Assembly (NCBI RefSeq): GCF_000953635.1
Contig: NZ_LN614830.1
Location: forward strand, 2,923,501 to 2,987,500
Direction: 5' to 3'
From: Legionella micdadei
Lineage (GTDB): Bacteria; Pseudomonadota; Gammaproteobacteria; Legionellales; Legionellaceae
Length of the DNA stretch: 64,000 nucleotides
Positions 7,508 to 16,259 of the stretch are shown here, in pieces (positions within the stretch are counted from its first letter, which is position 1; each line of letters begins with the position of its first letter). The position numbers and the translations under genes were made by a program. Below the pieces are notes generated by a model, which searched no databases, was not told the origin of the DNA, and saw nothing but the letters and a program-made list of their open reading frames with translations.

Positions 7508-8722
7508 TTACTTCAACGTCTTAAAAGTGATCATGACTAACAGACTGTTCGCCACCAAAATGTAAGTAAAAAATCCACAATAACCAAACTGTTGCTCTAG
7601 TAAACCACTTAAAGAGCCAAAGAGAGCAAAACTTAATGCCATGATAGCTGTACAAATTGTATACATTGACATAGGGTACCGACTCTTATTAGCAACTGAA
7701 AGTAAATACCCCATATAAGCGCCATTTGCTAAACCGAAAACAAATTGGCTCAATGCAACGGTGCCCCAAATGAGGGAACCATGCACTTCGCAGTAAGCAA
7801 TAACCAGAAAAAGCACATGGCCTAAAAGAAGAAGAACCGTAAATTTTTTAAGGCAGCTCTCAAGCTTGTAACGCGCCATTAAAAATCCGGAAGTAAAAAT
7901 ACCAAACATTAAAGCAAGGCTGCCTAAAATGCCATACACTTCACCCACATGAGGTAGACTAAAATCGAGACCAGCGCTATCTAAAAGAAATAGAGGCACA
8001 ATTTTTTGCATTTGTGCTTCTGAAAAATTATAAATAAAAATGAAAAATAAAACGGGATAACATTGACGTGTGGATAATAGGTTGCGGAAAATGGAAAAAT
8101 AGTTATTCTTCATTCCTGGAGTAATCTTTTCGGCTTCAGGGATTTTCATGCTGTGATAAATTACTAAAACAAGACTCATCAGCGATAAACAATAAAAAAA
8201 TACTTCCCATGTATTTAAATGACAATAAATTGCATATTGCCCTACAATGACTAGTAATCCTCCTTTAATGACTAAACGCCCCATTTGATAAAAAAAACTG
8301 CGCAAAGCCACATAGCGCTTTTGATTGGATTCATCCAGATTGATCATGTACAACCCATCAGAAACAATATCGTGGATTGCTGAAGCGAACGCCAAACAAA
8401 TTAATCCTATTATACTGATTATTAAGAAATAATTTTGATTCACACTGCAAGCTAAAACAAAAAATAAAATTGAGATAAGCCCCTGCGTAAAAGTCGTTAA
8501 GCGCTTTTTAGTTGAAAATCTTTCCAAAAAAGGTGCAAATACAGGTTTTATAGCCCAAGGAATGATCAATAAACTTGTTATAAAAGCAGATTGTGCGTTA
8601 TTGACTCCCTGTTGCTGATACATGAGCATAGCGATTAAGCTCACAACAACAAATGGCATGCTCTGGAAGAAATAAAGGCTTGCTATCCATTGATAAGGTT
8701 TTCGGACTTGGAAGAGAGGCAC
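7508..8722 (-). CDS. MFS transporter, AmpG-like
   Basis: A 404-residue protein with about 12 hydrophobic segments and the MFS layout. The FAPFLERFSTKKRL loop follows helix 2, and ASAIHDIVSDGLY resembles the AmpG/acetyl-CoA transporter branch, which carries muropeptides, siderophores or similar amphiphilic cargo. The start is GTG; an in-frame TAG two codons upstream excludes a longer form. A perfect -10 hexamer lies only five bases ahead of this GTG, suggesting a leaderless message. Co-operon with the LuxR solo and adjacent to the chitinase, it might import chitin fragments or amino sugars, but siderophore uptake is equally compatible with the sequence. Confidence 0.85.
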   Translation of the reverse strand: MPLFQVRKPYQWIASLYFFQSMPFVVVSLIAMLMYQQQGVNNAQSAFITSLLIIPWAIKPVFAPFLERFSTKKRLTTFTQGLISILFFVLACSVNQNYFLIISIIGLICLAFASAIHDIVSDGLYMINLDESNQKRYVALRSFFYQMGRLVIKGGLLVIVGQYAIYCHLNTWEVFFYCLSLMSLVLVIYHSMKIPEAEKITPGMKNNYFSIFRNLLSTRQCYPVLFFIFIYNFSEAQMQKIVPLFLLDSAGLDFSLPHVGEVYGILGSLALMFGIFTSGFLMARYKLESCLKKFTVLLLLGHVLFLVIAYCEVHGSLIWGTVALSQFVFGLANGAYMGYLLSVANKSRYPMSMYTICTAIMALSFALFGSLSGLLEQQFGYCGFFTYILVANSLLVMITFKTLK

Positions 8723-8727
8723 AATCT

Positions 8728-8733
8728 ATTATA
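8728..8733 (-). promoter_or_regulatory. -10 element for the MFS-luxR operon
   Basis: On the minus strand the hexamer TATAAT ends five bases before the GTG start of the MFS gene. A transcript beginning six to seven bases downstream would start at or next to the initiation codon. No good -35 hexamer is seen at 17 bases. Confidence 0.45.
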
Positions 8734-8839
8734 GAGATCAAAACAGGATCATATTGTAATACAAACATCCAATTTTGAAAATAAAATAGCCCCCAGTATC
8801 ACCTAGTTAGAAATGTACACCTGTTAAAATCACTATAAT

Positions 8840-8871
8840 TTAAGAATTCCTTAACGCTTTGTTGTTATACT
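8840..8871 (+). promoter_or_regulatory. Possible PmrA-type box and -10 for the effector gene
   Basis: Two TTAA tetramers occur at 8840-8843 and 8851-8854, an 11-base period like the tandem TTAA boxes bound by PmrA ahead of Legionella effector genes. A -10-like TATACT follows at 8866-8871, 30 bases before the ATG. The resemblance is by spacing only. Confidence 0.35.
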
Positions 8872-8901
8872 TTTAACATAATAACTGATCATTATGTTCA
8901 T

Positions 8902-10512
8902 ATGACACTCATTTACAGGGCAGCTAACCTGCGTCTTTATCCTAAAGTCATTAACCACCAGGGTACACATGTATGCCTGGGTGATTTGCATGGAAACGCA
9001 CTTAAATTAATTTACACTTTGATTGAAGAGAATGTCCTTAATATTGACCCGCAACAATATAATGAACTAACAAAAATTTATTTTAAGCCTACTGGTCAAA
9101 TTAATAGCGATGATCTTTTTCGGTTTAGAGCAATTATCGCTAATGCCAAGATTAACAAGGCAAGAGCAGTCACTCTAATTGGTGATGAGTTAGCGGACAG
9201 AGGACAAAATGATTACTTCACTTTATTAGTGCTAAAAAAACTCCACGACGAAAAGGCTAACGTGAATATCATGCTATCTAACCATAGTGTGGAATTCATT
9301 AGAGATTATGAAAGAGAAAAATTTACTGGGCAATACAGACTTCTGGAGGGACAAGGTAGATCGCTTGAGGGCATGCAAACCCTAATCAAAAAAGGCTTGA
9401 TCGACGAAAAAGAAGTTCGAGATATCGTTGAGCAATGTTATCAACCCATGGTTAAGGCAATTGACTATACCCTTACTCCAGAAGGACAACTAACAATATT
9501 CTCACATGCTCCTATCGGACTTGAAACAGTTAAAGCTCTCGCAGAAAAATTTAGAATTCCCTATCGGGATGACAGTATTAGAAATTTAATCCGCACTATT
9601 GATGCAATCAATAAGGTGATTGAAAAACTATCTAAAGAAAAACAATTAGCCCAACTGATTGAATTGGAAGGCCTTGCAAACCCCAATTATCCTATTCCTC
9701 TTACAAAACCTTTGCAGCGGCTAATATGGAATAGAGCCCTAGGTAACGAATTAATGACAGAACCAACAGGTGGATTTAAAGTCAAATTTGTACATGGTCA
9801 TGTCGGTCCTATGAGTGTTTTAAAGAATGGTTCTGAAGCTCTTCCTACCCACGAAAATTTAGATACCCTCTTTGGTAAATCTTTTGAGTGCAGTAAAACG
9901 GGTCCACACGTAACGCATTTAACGAGACACTCTTCTGAAATTACAGCAAAAGAACTTACAGATGAACAATTAAAAGAAATTTCAAGACAATTTTTCAAGG
10001 CCAAATTTAACGAATACTTCGATGAGCTTAAGCTAAAAACCTCCCAACTGATTGATAAGGGAAATAGCAAATCATCTAATTATGATCCCAATTACGCAAA
10101 AGCAGGAAAAGAAGCCGCCATTTTAATCTCTGAACTCAAGCAAGCTGCTGACACTTTCTTTAAAAATACGAAGCCCACAGCAGAAAACTTCATTGCATTT
10201 AAAACCCACTGCGAAAAAGCCATCAGTAACGCTGAAAAAGAGTTTGTTAACCATCGTTCTTGGCATCAACAATTAAGTCCAAGTTTTAGAAGAATTCTTG
10301 GCCTCCTTGCCCTGTTACCCCTAGGCATTCCAGCTTTGGTGATATCATTTAAGTCGCAGTCTGGTTATATTGCAACTTTTTTTGGCAAGCCCTCCACAGA
10401 ATCAGTGGAAAAGTTGCAGACTTTCAAAAATAGATTGAGCAAAATGAATCAAATTTTTGATGAGGAAATTATAGAAAATGAGTTGCCAACAAATAAATTA
10501 GGTGACCGGTAA
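8902..10512 (+). CDS. PPP-type metallophosphatase domain protein, Wip-like Dot/Icm effector candidate
   Basis: A 536-residue protein with no signal peptide. The first 310 residues hold the metallophosphatase motif series: GDLHGN (27-32), GDELADRG (94-101), SNH (126-128), then FSHAPIG and VHGHVGP as the later metal-binding His segments. This matches the calcineurin/PPP fold found in the Legionella effectors WipA and WipB. The C-terminal half is charged and helix-rich, has one hydrophobic hairpin-like stretch (about 455-475) that could touch membranes, and ends in an acidic, polar tail compatible with a type IV secretion signal. Monocistronic, with a possible PmrA box upstream. Phosphatase fold is well supported; translocation is inferred. 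Confidence 0.8.
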   Translation: MTLIYRAANLRLYPKVINHQGTHVCLGDLHGNALKLIYTLIEENVLNIDPQQYNELTKIYFKPTGQINSDDLFRFRAIIANAKINKARAVTLIGDELADRGQNDYFTLLVLKKLHDEKANVNIMLSNHSVEFIRDYEREKFTGQYRLLEGQGRSLEGMQTLIKKGLIDEKEVRDIVEQCYQPMVKAIDYTLTPEGQLTIFSHAPIGLETVKALAEKFRIPYRDDSIRNLIRTIDAINKVIEKLSKEKQLAQLIELEGLANPNYPIPLTKPLQRLIWNRALGNELMTEPTGGFKVKFVHGHVGPMSVLKNGSEALPTHENLDTLFGKSFECSKTGPHVTHLTRHSSEITAKELTDEQLKEISRQFFKAKFNEYFDELKLKTSQLIDKGNSKSSNYDPNYAKAGKEAAILISELKQAADTFFKNTKPTAENFIAFKTHCEKAISNAEKEFVNHRSWHQQLSPSFRRILGLLALLPLGIPALVISFKSQSGYIATFFGKPSTESVEKLQTFKNRLSKMNQIFDEEIIENELPTNKLGDR

Positions 10513-10568
10513 TCCTATTATTTTCTCATAAATTATTACAGGCTTTTTATTGGACAACTTTAGAGGCA

Positions 10569-11591
10569 CTATTTTTTTGAAAATAGAGACTCCAATTTGG
10601 TAAGCACCGCATCGACCTTCACTAGTTTCATTGTTTCTTCACCATGCGCATGAGTGCCCCAGATCGTTGTTTCAGCTGTTTTATTGAGCACTGTAGTAAC
10701 CGCTTCAGGATAACAATCCACAGCCAAATGCCTGAAAGTGTAAGGGCCAGATACATTAGCGCTAGTTACTGCATGCAAAGCAACAACAGGGGTACCCACA
10801 GCTGCCCCCATATGCGAAGGACCTGTATCCGGGCATAAGACAGCCTGTGCATGGCTGATCACGGCAAGCAGCTGCTTGGGTTTTGTTTTTCCTACCAAAT
10901 CAGTGCATTCGACTTGTTTTAATATTTCATCGGCCAAAGTCCTGTCATACCCCCCCGGACCGCCTGTTAAAACCACTTGCACCTGCCAACGCTTTTGTGC
11001 TTCTTTTATGACTTCAATATAACGCTCCACCGGCCAACTGCGTTCAGGCTTACTGGCAGCGGGATTCACCACTAAAGTAGGTTTTCCTGGAGGTATATGA
11101 GCGCGCGCCCATGCGTGATCAGTCTGACTAATGGGTAAATCCCAGCGCAATTCCTTTTTTTCGATACCCAAGGCAGACGCAAACTTTAAAAACCCATCAA
11201 GGGTATGATCATGACCAGGCGTAATGGTTTCATTAATTACCCAGCTGTGACCATCTTTCGCGCGTACTTTATCATAGCCAATTTTTCTTGGTGCACGAAT
11301 CAAAGGGTAGAGTAAATTTGCCCTAAAACTGGCTTGTGATGCTAACAATACATCGAATTTTCTACCTTTTAATTGTTTTTTAAAGCGCCAATAGTCAGCT
11401 AAATTGTTAGGTTTATTGATAACTATAAACTCAACGCCATCCATCCCTGCTACCAAATCGTAAGCGGGAGGAGAAATCACCCATGTGACAGCTGCATCAG
11501 GTAAATTCGCTTGCAGTGTCCGCACTAATGGGACAAACATCAGCACATCACCCAGGGCTGATAATCGTACAACGCAAATTGATTTTATCAT
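10569..11591 (-). CDS. Glycosyltransferase family 9 (LPS heptosyltransferase-like)
   Basis: A 340-residue GT9 protein of the ADP-heptose:LPS heptosyltransferase type. It opens with VVRLSALGDVLM, the acceptor-side Rossmann start with the catalytic Asp, and in the second half has VVNPAASKPERSWPVERY and LTGGPGGYD, followed by LCPDTGPSHMGAAVGTPVVALH, the sugar-nucleotide binding loop. It probably adds a heptose or related sugar to the lipopolysaccharide core at the cytoplasmic face of the inner membrane. The start overlaps the stop of the Zn-finger gene by four bases, so the two are cotranscribed. Acceptor and donor cannot be fixed from sequence alone; it could be a WaaC-, WaaF- or WaaQ-type enzyme. 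Confidence 0.88.
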   Translation of the reverse strand: MIKSICVVRLSALGDVLMFVPLVRTLQANLPDAAVTWVISPPAYDLVAGMDGVEFIVINKPNNLADYWRFKKQLKGRKFDVLLASQASFRANLLYPLIRAPRKIGYDKVRAKDGHSWVINETITPGHDHTLDGFLKFASALGIEKKELRWDLPISQTDHAWARAHIPPGKPTLVVNPAASKPERSWPVERYIEVIKEAQKRWQVQVVLTGGPGGYDRTLADEILKQVECTDLVGKTKPKQLLAVISHAQAVLCPDTGPSHMGAAVGTPVVALHAVTSANVSGPYTFRHLAVDCYPEAVTTVLNKTAETTIWGTHAHGEETMKLVKVDAVLTKLESLFSKK

Positions 11592-11776
11592 TCTAAAACA
11601 AACTTAGATCCACAATAGGGGCAAACTTCCGTACCCGTTTTTTCAATCGGTAAATACACTTTTGGATGCGCATTCCACAAAATCATTTCATCAGTAGGAC
11701 AGCTTAGCGGTAAATCGCGATGATGAACGATATACTTCTTTTTGGTACACGCTGGTTTTTCTTTCGTTTCTGCCAT
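11588..11776 (-). CDS. Small CHCC zinc-finger domain protein
   Basis: A 62-residue protein ending in a CHCC zinc-binding pattern: Cys in LSCP, His in NAHPKVYL and a CPYC pair, as in the zf-CHCC family related to the NDUFS6 subunit of respiratory complex I. The first 20 residues are charged and polar. Its stop codon overlaps the start of the GT9 gene, and it lies 17 bases after miaA, so it belongs to the same leftward transcript. Function is not known; zinc binding is the only safe claim. Confidence 0.85.
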   Translation of the reverse strand: MAETKEKPACTKKKYIVHHRDLPLSCPTDEMILWNAHPKVYLPIEKTGTEVCPYCGSKFVLE

Positions 11777-11793
11777 CTATTTTTCCCCACGAG

Positions 11794-12774
11794 TCATTTC
11801 TTGTGTGTTGTTTTCTTTACATGCGTTCCCTTACCAGGATTCGGCATATTATCTAATATTTCACTGATGAGTGCTATGATCTCTCTGAAGATAGCTGGAT
11901 TTTCGCATGCAAAAACTGTTGCTTTTGGCCATGAGCGCAACCACGTTAATTGCCTTTTTGCGAGTTGGCGAGTCGCTGCTACTCCCTTTTGACGCAACTT
12001 CTCATAGTCATAGTCCCCCGCCAAATAGTCAATCACTTGTCGGTACCCCACACATCGCATCGCAGGACAAGTTAAGGTTAAATGCCACTTCTGGAGTAGC
12101 TGAGCCACTTCATAAACCATACCCTGCTCTAACATATGCTCAAAGCGAGTTGCGATACGAGCATGTAACCAGCCGCGGTCTTGAGGAAAGAGAACCAAAT
12201 TGACAAAATTATAGCTTTGATTTTCCTTCTGCCCTGACCAAAAAGAGGAAAGTGGTTTTCCTGTTAAATGATAAACTTCCAGCGCACGTTGAATACGTTG
12301 AGTATCATTCGGATGAATCCTCATCGCTGATTGCGGATCAACCTGTGCTAATTGTTGATGCATATAAGCCCAACCATATAAATTTGCTTGCTGGGAAAGC
12401 GCTGCCCGCAATTCTTCATCAGCATGAGGTAACGGCGATAATCCTTGCTGTAAAGCATGGAAGTACATCATTGTCCCTCCCACCAGTAAGGGGAATTTAT
12501 GACGACTATAAATTTCTTCAACAAGCTTTGTTACATCTTCGCAGAACTGTGCTGCTGAATAGCTTTCTGGTGGATCAATGATATCAATGAGGTGATGTGG
12601 TGCAACTAAAAGTTCTTGCGGGCTTGGTTTAGCTGTCCCAATATTCATTTCTCGATAAATCATTGCTGAATCAACGCTGATGATTTCAAGAGGAAATCGT
12701 TTGACGAGTTCACAAGCTAAAGCCGTTTTTCCTGAGGCAGTTGGACCCATTAGACAAAAAATAGTTTTAGGCAT
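11794..12774 (-). CDS. miaA: tRNA dimethylallyltransferase
   Basis: Adds a dimethylallyl group to N6 of A37 in tRNAs that read UNN codons. The 326-residue protein opens with the P-loop MGPTASGKTALA, then the DSAMIYREMNIGTAKP motif, which positions the tRNA base and catalytic Asp, HHLIDIIDP, and LLVGGTMMYFHAL, with the family's R-x-x-Q-R-x-x-R segment at DTQRIQRALEVY. The C-terminus is a short basic tail. Its start overlaps the mutL stop by eight bases, preserving the amiB-mutL-miaA order known in gammaproteobacteria. hfq, which often follows miaA, is not present here; a Zn-finger gene is in its place. Confidence 0.97.
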   Translation of the reverse strand: MPKTIFCLMGPTASGKTALACELVKRFPLEIISVDSAMIYREMNIGTAKPSPQELLVAPHHLIDIIDPPESYSAAQFCEDVTKLVEEIYSRHKFPLLVGGTMMYFHALQQGLSPLPHADEELRAALSQQANLYGWAYMHQQLAQVDPQSAMRIHPNDTQRIQRALEVYHLTGKPLSSFWSGQKENQSYNFVNLVLFPQDRGWLHARIATRFEHMLEQGMVYEVAQLLQKWHLTLTCPAMRCVGYRQVIDYLAGDYDYEKLRQKGVAATRQLAKRQLTWLRSWPKATVFACENPAIFREIIALISEILDNMPNPGKGTHVKKTTHKK

Positions 12775-14398
12775 TTAGCAAACCCCTGCAGGTTTCTATG
12801 GATAAATGCTTGCACCACGTGTTTAGTTTATCATGACCCGACGTTTGTATATAACCAATTAAAGTTTCAAGCTCTTCTTCCTTTGCATTCAGGGCAGTAA
12901 ACGATTGGCATATCGTTAACAATTCGAATAATTGAGTGATTGAAGGCATGGAAGAATTAAATATCGACAGAAGAAATTGCTTGAGGTCTAAATGTGGAAT
13001 CGCGGTAGGTAACGAGCGAACTAATACCGCGTGTTCACCTGCTAAATCTAAATCGATCCCAATTTGGCTTAATCCTTCTTTACCAGAATAAATGCATTCG
13101 ATATTTAACGAGTTAACTGGATAACTCACGGGTACTAATAGAGGACGGCTTGGCAAAGGTAATAATTGCGTGGAAAGAAGAGATAATAGCCAAGCGCGCT
13201 GCAATTCAATGACATTAACTAAATACGGTTCTCCGCTAAGAAAAATTACCGCGAATGCAGCATTTAAAACGAGCCAATTTTTCTTCTGATTAAAAAAGTC
13301 AGCCATTTTTGTTGCTGGGTGAATTGCAGGTAAGTAAGGTTCACGTATTTGAGGATTCGTTGCTTCAGCTCCCAGATTTGCTTGCGGATAATCGACGGGG
13401 AACTGAGATTGCTGCAGCGCTTTTTTAATGTTTGAACTTATAAAATCATGAACCAATCGCGGTTGTTGAAAGCGAACTTCATGTTTCGTCGGATGCACAT
13501 TAACATCAACTTCCTCTGGATTTATGGTTAAGTAGAGTAAGCAAGCAGGGTAGCGTCCTGGGTGTAACACGCCCTCGTAAGCTTGTTTAATGGCATGATT
13601 AAGTAATTTATCCTTGACCATACGCTTATTCACATACACCCATTGTTTATCATTCTGACTGCGCTGATACGCACTTGAACTGATCCATCCTGTAAGGCGT
13701 AAACCAGCATGCTCAATGTCTAAAAAATGTGACTGCTCAATAAAATTTTTACCCAAAATCTTACGAATTCTGGCTAACTGCATTTTATCGCTGTTAGCTG
13801 CGGGTAAATTGAAATGCTGCCTACCATTATGATTAAGGCGAATTGCGACACCCGGTGCAGTTAAAGCAAAGCGTCTAACGATCATTTCAATCGCTTGAAA
13901 TTCGATTTGCTCCGATTTTAAAAATTTTTTCCTGACAGGCGCATTAAAAAAAATATCGCGCACATCAATAGTCGTTCCTTGGCTGCGGGCACAAGGTGAA
14001 AGATGAAAAGAATCCCCGCCAGCGGTAGAGAGCATCATAGCATGGTGTTGATCCGCGGGCTTTGAACTAATTGATAAACGCGAAACGGAGGCAATGCTTG
14101 CTAACGCTTCACCACGAAAGCCCATGCTGGAGATTGAATATAGATCCTTAAGTTCATTAATTTTGCTCGTCGCGTGAGCGGCAATTGCAAGGGGTAAATC
14201 ATCGGCCATAATCCCGATACCATTATCACTCATCTTTATTTGATTTAACCCACCATAGCCAATATCAATACTAATAATATCTGCTTGTGCATCGAAAGAA
14301 TTTTCTAATAACTCTTTGACCACTGAGGCAGGTCGTTCAATCACTTCGCCTGCAGCAATTTGATTTGCTACCGCGGTTGGTAACAGCTGGATTCTCAT
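12767..14398 (-). CDS. mutL: DNA mismatch repair protein MutL
   Basis: The mismatch-repair coordinator that links MutS to downstream nicking and unwinding. The 543-residue protein has the GHKL ATPase N-terminus: IAAGEVIERPASVVKELLENSFDA (Glu and Asn of motif I), DNGIGI, TSKI and GFRGEALASI. The linker (about 335-365) is short and the C-terminal dimerisation domain is compact. There is no DQHAAxERxxYE endonuclease motif, so it belongs to the MutH-type or nuclease-less branch. The start overlaps the amiB stop by four bases. It is somewhat shorter than E. coli MutL (615 residues). Confidence 0.97.
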   Translation of the reverse strand: MRIQLLPTAVANQIAAGEVIERPASVVKELLENSFDAQADIISIDIGYGGLNQIKMSDNGIGIMADDLPLAIAAHATSKINELKDLYSISSMGFRGEALASIASVSRLSISSKPADQHHAMMLSTAGGDSFHLSPCARSQGTTIDVRDIFFNAPVRKKFLKSEQIEFQAIEMIVRRFALTAPGVAIRLNHNGRQHFNLPAANSDKMQLARIRKILGKNFIEQSHFLDIEHAGLRLTGWISSSAYQRSQNDKQWVYVNKRMVKDKLLNHAIKQAYEGVLHPGRYPACLLYLTINPEEVDVNVHPTKHEVRFQQPRLVHDFISSNIKKALQQSQFPVDYPQANLGAEATNPQIREPYLPAIHPATKMADFFNQKKNWLVLNAAFAVIFLSGEPYLVNVIELQRAWLLSLLSTQLLPLPSRPLLVPVSYPVNSLNIECIYSGKEGLSQIGIDLDLAGEHAVLVRSLPTAIPHLDLKQFLLSIFNSSMPSITQLFELLTICQSFTALNAKEEELETLIGYIQTSGHDKLNTWCKHLSIETCRGLLNA

Positions 14399-15792
14399 GT
14401 GATTGAAGAAGGAATAATAAGTTTTTGCCCTGCCTGGATTCGCGAACCAGACAAATGATTTGCAGCTTGTAGGGCAGCGACTGATATATGATATTGTTTG
14501 GCAATTTTTGGCAATGACTCCCCTCTTTGTACCAAGTGTGTATTTTTTGTTGGTACCTGGACATTACCATTACCTGCTAAAGCCTCGACTCGTGTACCGT
14601 GTGGGGGGTAGTCCCAGAAATAACGCTTAAGCCCTTGGAAAATCGCTTGCGTAAGTTGGGTTTGGTAAGCATTACTGGTAAGATTCCTCTCCTCACGAGG
14701 GTTGGAAATAAACCCTGTTTCAATAAGAATAGAAGGTATATCCGGTGATTTAAGCACCATGAATCGAGCTTGCTCAACCTTACGGTTATGCAATGTGGTG
14801 ATGGTATCCAAGTTGCGCAACACTCTTTCACCCATATGCAAGCTTGCACCGATCGTCGCTGTTTGTGATAAATCGATTAATACCGTACGTACTAAGCCAC
14901 TTTGATCATCCAAATCGGCTAAATTAACACCACCCAATTCAGAGTAGTTTTCTTTTTCTGCTAACCAACGTGCGGCCTCGCTCGTTGCCCCAGATTGCGA
15001 TAAAGCAAAAACGGAAGCGCCATTCGATTGTTGGTTGATAAATGCATCTGCATGGATTGAAATGAACACATCAGCATTATATTTTCTGGCAATATTTAAG
15101 CGTTCACGCAAACCGATGTAATAATCTCCTTTGCGAGTCAATACTGCACGCATACCAGGTTGCTTATCGATGATTTGTTTGAGCTTTAATGCTATTGCCA
15201 AAGTAACGTCCTTTTCCGAAGTGTTTCTTGGCCCACTTGCTCCAGGATCTTTACCGCCGTGCCCAGGATCCAGCACGACAACAACATCCCGTAAATTTCG
15301 ATTAGATGCATGACGCACCGGAATGGGCGTTCCCGCAGTTTTGGTAGAGCCTGAGGATTTTATTGGAGACGATGGCTTATTCAATGATGATGGGTTAATA
15401 CCCCGTTCGCCGTTTGCAGACAAATCAATAGAGAATCCATGTTTTGCAGCCGCTGGATTTAAAGGGTTTGTTTTTGTTTTCACAACTTGGCTAACCTCTA
15501 ATACTAAACGTAGCGTCTTAGGGTTAGGATGGCCGCTTCGAATATACTTAATCAATGGATTCCCTAAACTGACGCGATTCAGATCCAGCGCTAAATCAGT
15601 ATCCTCAAAATCGATGACCACTCGATTAGGATTGGTAAGGGTAAATACTTTGTGGACAACCGCATTATCCAATTTAAAAAGGACAGAAGGGTGACCTGCT
15701 TCCTGCTTAATTTCAACTGACAGTAGTTTTGCTGCCATTAAGGTAGGACAGATTACCATCAATAAACAAAAGCAAAAAGTTCGCATTTTCAT
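14395..15792 (-). CDS. amiB: N-acetylmuramoyl-L-alanine amidase with AMIN and LysM domains
   Basis: Cleaves the amide bond between N-acetylmuramic acid and the stem peptide in the periplasm during septum splitting. Domains in order: signal peptide (1-20), AMIN septal-targeting domain (about 25-125), a Ser/Pro-rich linker, the zinc Amidase_3 domain beginning VVVLDPGHGGKDPGA (about 170-395, with FISIHADAF and LIETGFISN motifs), and a C-terminal LysM (about 418-462, VQRGESLPKIAKQY). The gene order tsaE-amiB-mutL-miaA matches E. coli, which supports the AmiB assignment over AmiC. Stop and start overlap those of mutL and tsaE. Confidence 0.94.
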   Translation of the reverse strand: MKMRTFCFCLLMVICPTLMAAKLLSVEIKQEAGHPSVLFKLDNAVVHKVFTLTNPNRVVIDFEDTDLALDLNRVSLGNPLIKYIRSGHPNPKTLRLVLEVSQVVKTKTNPLNPAAAKHGFSIDLSANGERGINPSSLNKPSSPIKSSGSTKTAGTPIPVRHASNRNLRDVVVVLDPGHGGKDPGASGPRNTSEKDVTLAIALKLKQIIDKQPGMRAVLTRKGDYYIGLRERLNIARKYNADVFISIHADAFINQQSNGASVFALSQSGATSEAARWLAEKENYSELGGVNLADLDDQSGLVRTVLIDLSQTATIGASLHMGERVLRNLDTITTLHNRKVEQARFMVLKSPDIPSILIETGFISNPREERNLTSNAYQTQLTQAIFQGLKRYFWDYPPHGTRVEALAGNGNVQVPTKNTHLVQRGESLPKIAKQYHISVAALQAANHLSGSRIQAGQKLIIPSSIT

Positions 15793-16259
15793 TGTTTACC
15801 TACAAGGCAAGACAGCATTGTTTCTCCAGCGGCGCTTAGTGCACGTACCGTTAATAATCGCCCGCTCCCACTGATTTCAAATGCAAAATTCATATCCACA
15901 TGCTCTAAAGTATGACTAGCACGCTCTGGCCATTCAATACAGCATATCGAATTTGCCAAAAAATAGTCTCTAAAACCAATATACTCTAGCTCTGTTTCAT
16001 CATGAATACGATACAGATCAAAATGATGTATTTGCAAGTGTTCGCACTGATAACTCTCAACTAACGAAAAAGTTGGGCTCTTAATTGCCGTTTTTACGCC
16101 CAGGACTCGGAGCATTGCCCGAATGAAAGTCGTTTTTCCAGCACCAATTTCCCCACTAAAAGTTAATATTAAAGGTGGCGTTAAACAGGCTGCTAAGTGG
16201 GTTGCGACCATTTCCGAGCTAGTCTCATCAGGTAAATCAATCGCACTAACAGTTGTCAT
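15789..16259 (-). CDS. tsaE: tRNA threonylcarbamoyladenosine biosynthesis ATPase TsaE
   Basis: The P-loop ATPase partner of TsaB-TsaD in making t6A37 of ANN-decoding tRNAs. The 156-residue protein has the Walker A motif SGEIGAGKTTFIRAML, the SPTFSLVESY segment, HFDLYRI and the late CCIEWPER motif that are all diagnostic of the YjeE/TsaE family. Start overlaps the nnr stop by 14 bases and its stop overlaps the amiB start by four, so it is embedded in a tightly packed leftward operon. Standard length for the family. Confidence 0.96.
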   Translation of the reverse strand: MTTVSAIDLPDETSSEMVATHLAACLTPPLILTFSGEIGAGKTTFIRAMLRVLGVKTAIKSPTFSLVESYQCEHLQIHHFDLYRIHDETELEYIGFRDYFLANSICCIEWPERASHTLEHVDMNFAFEISGSGRLLTVRALSAAGETMLSCLVGKQ

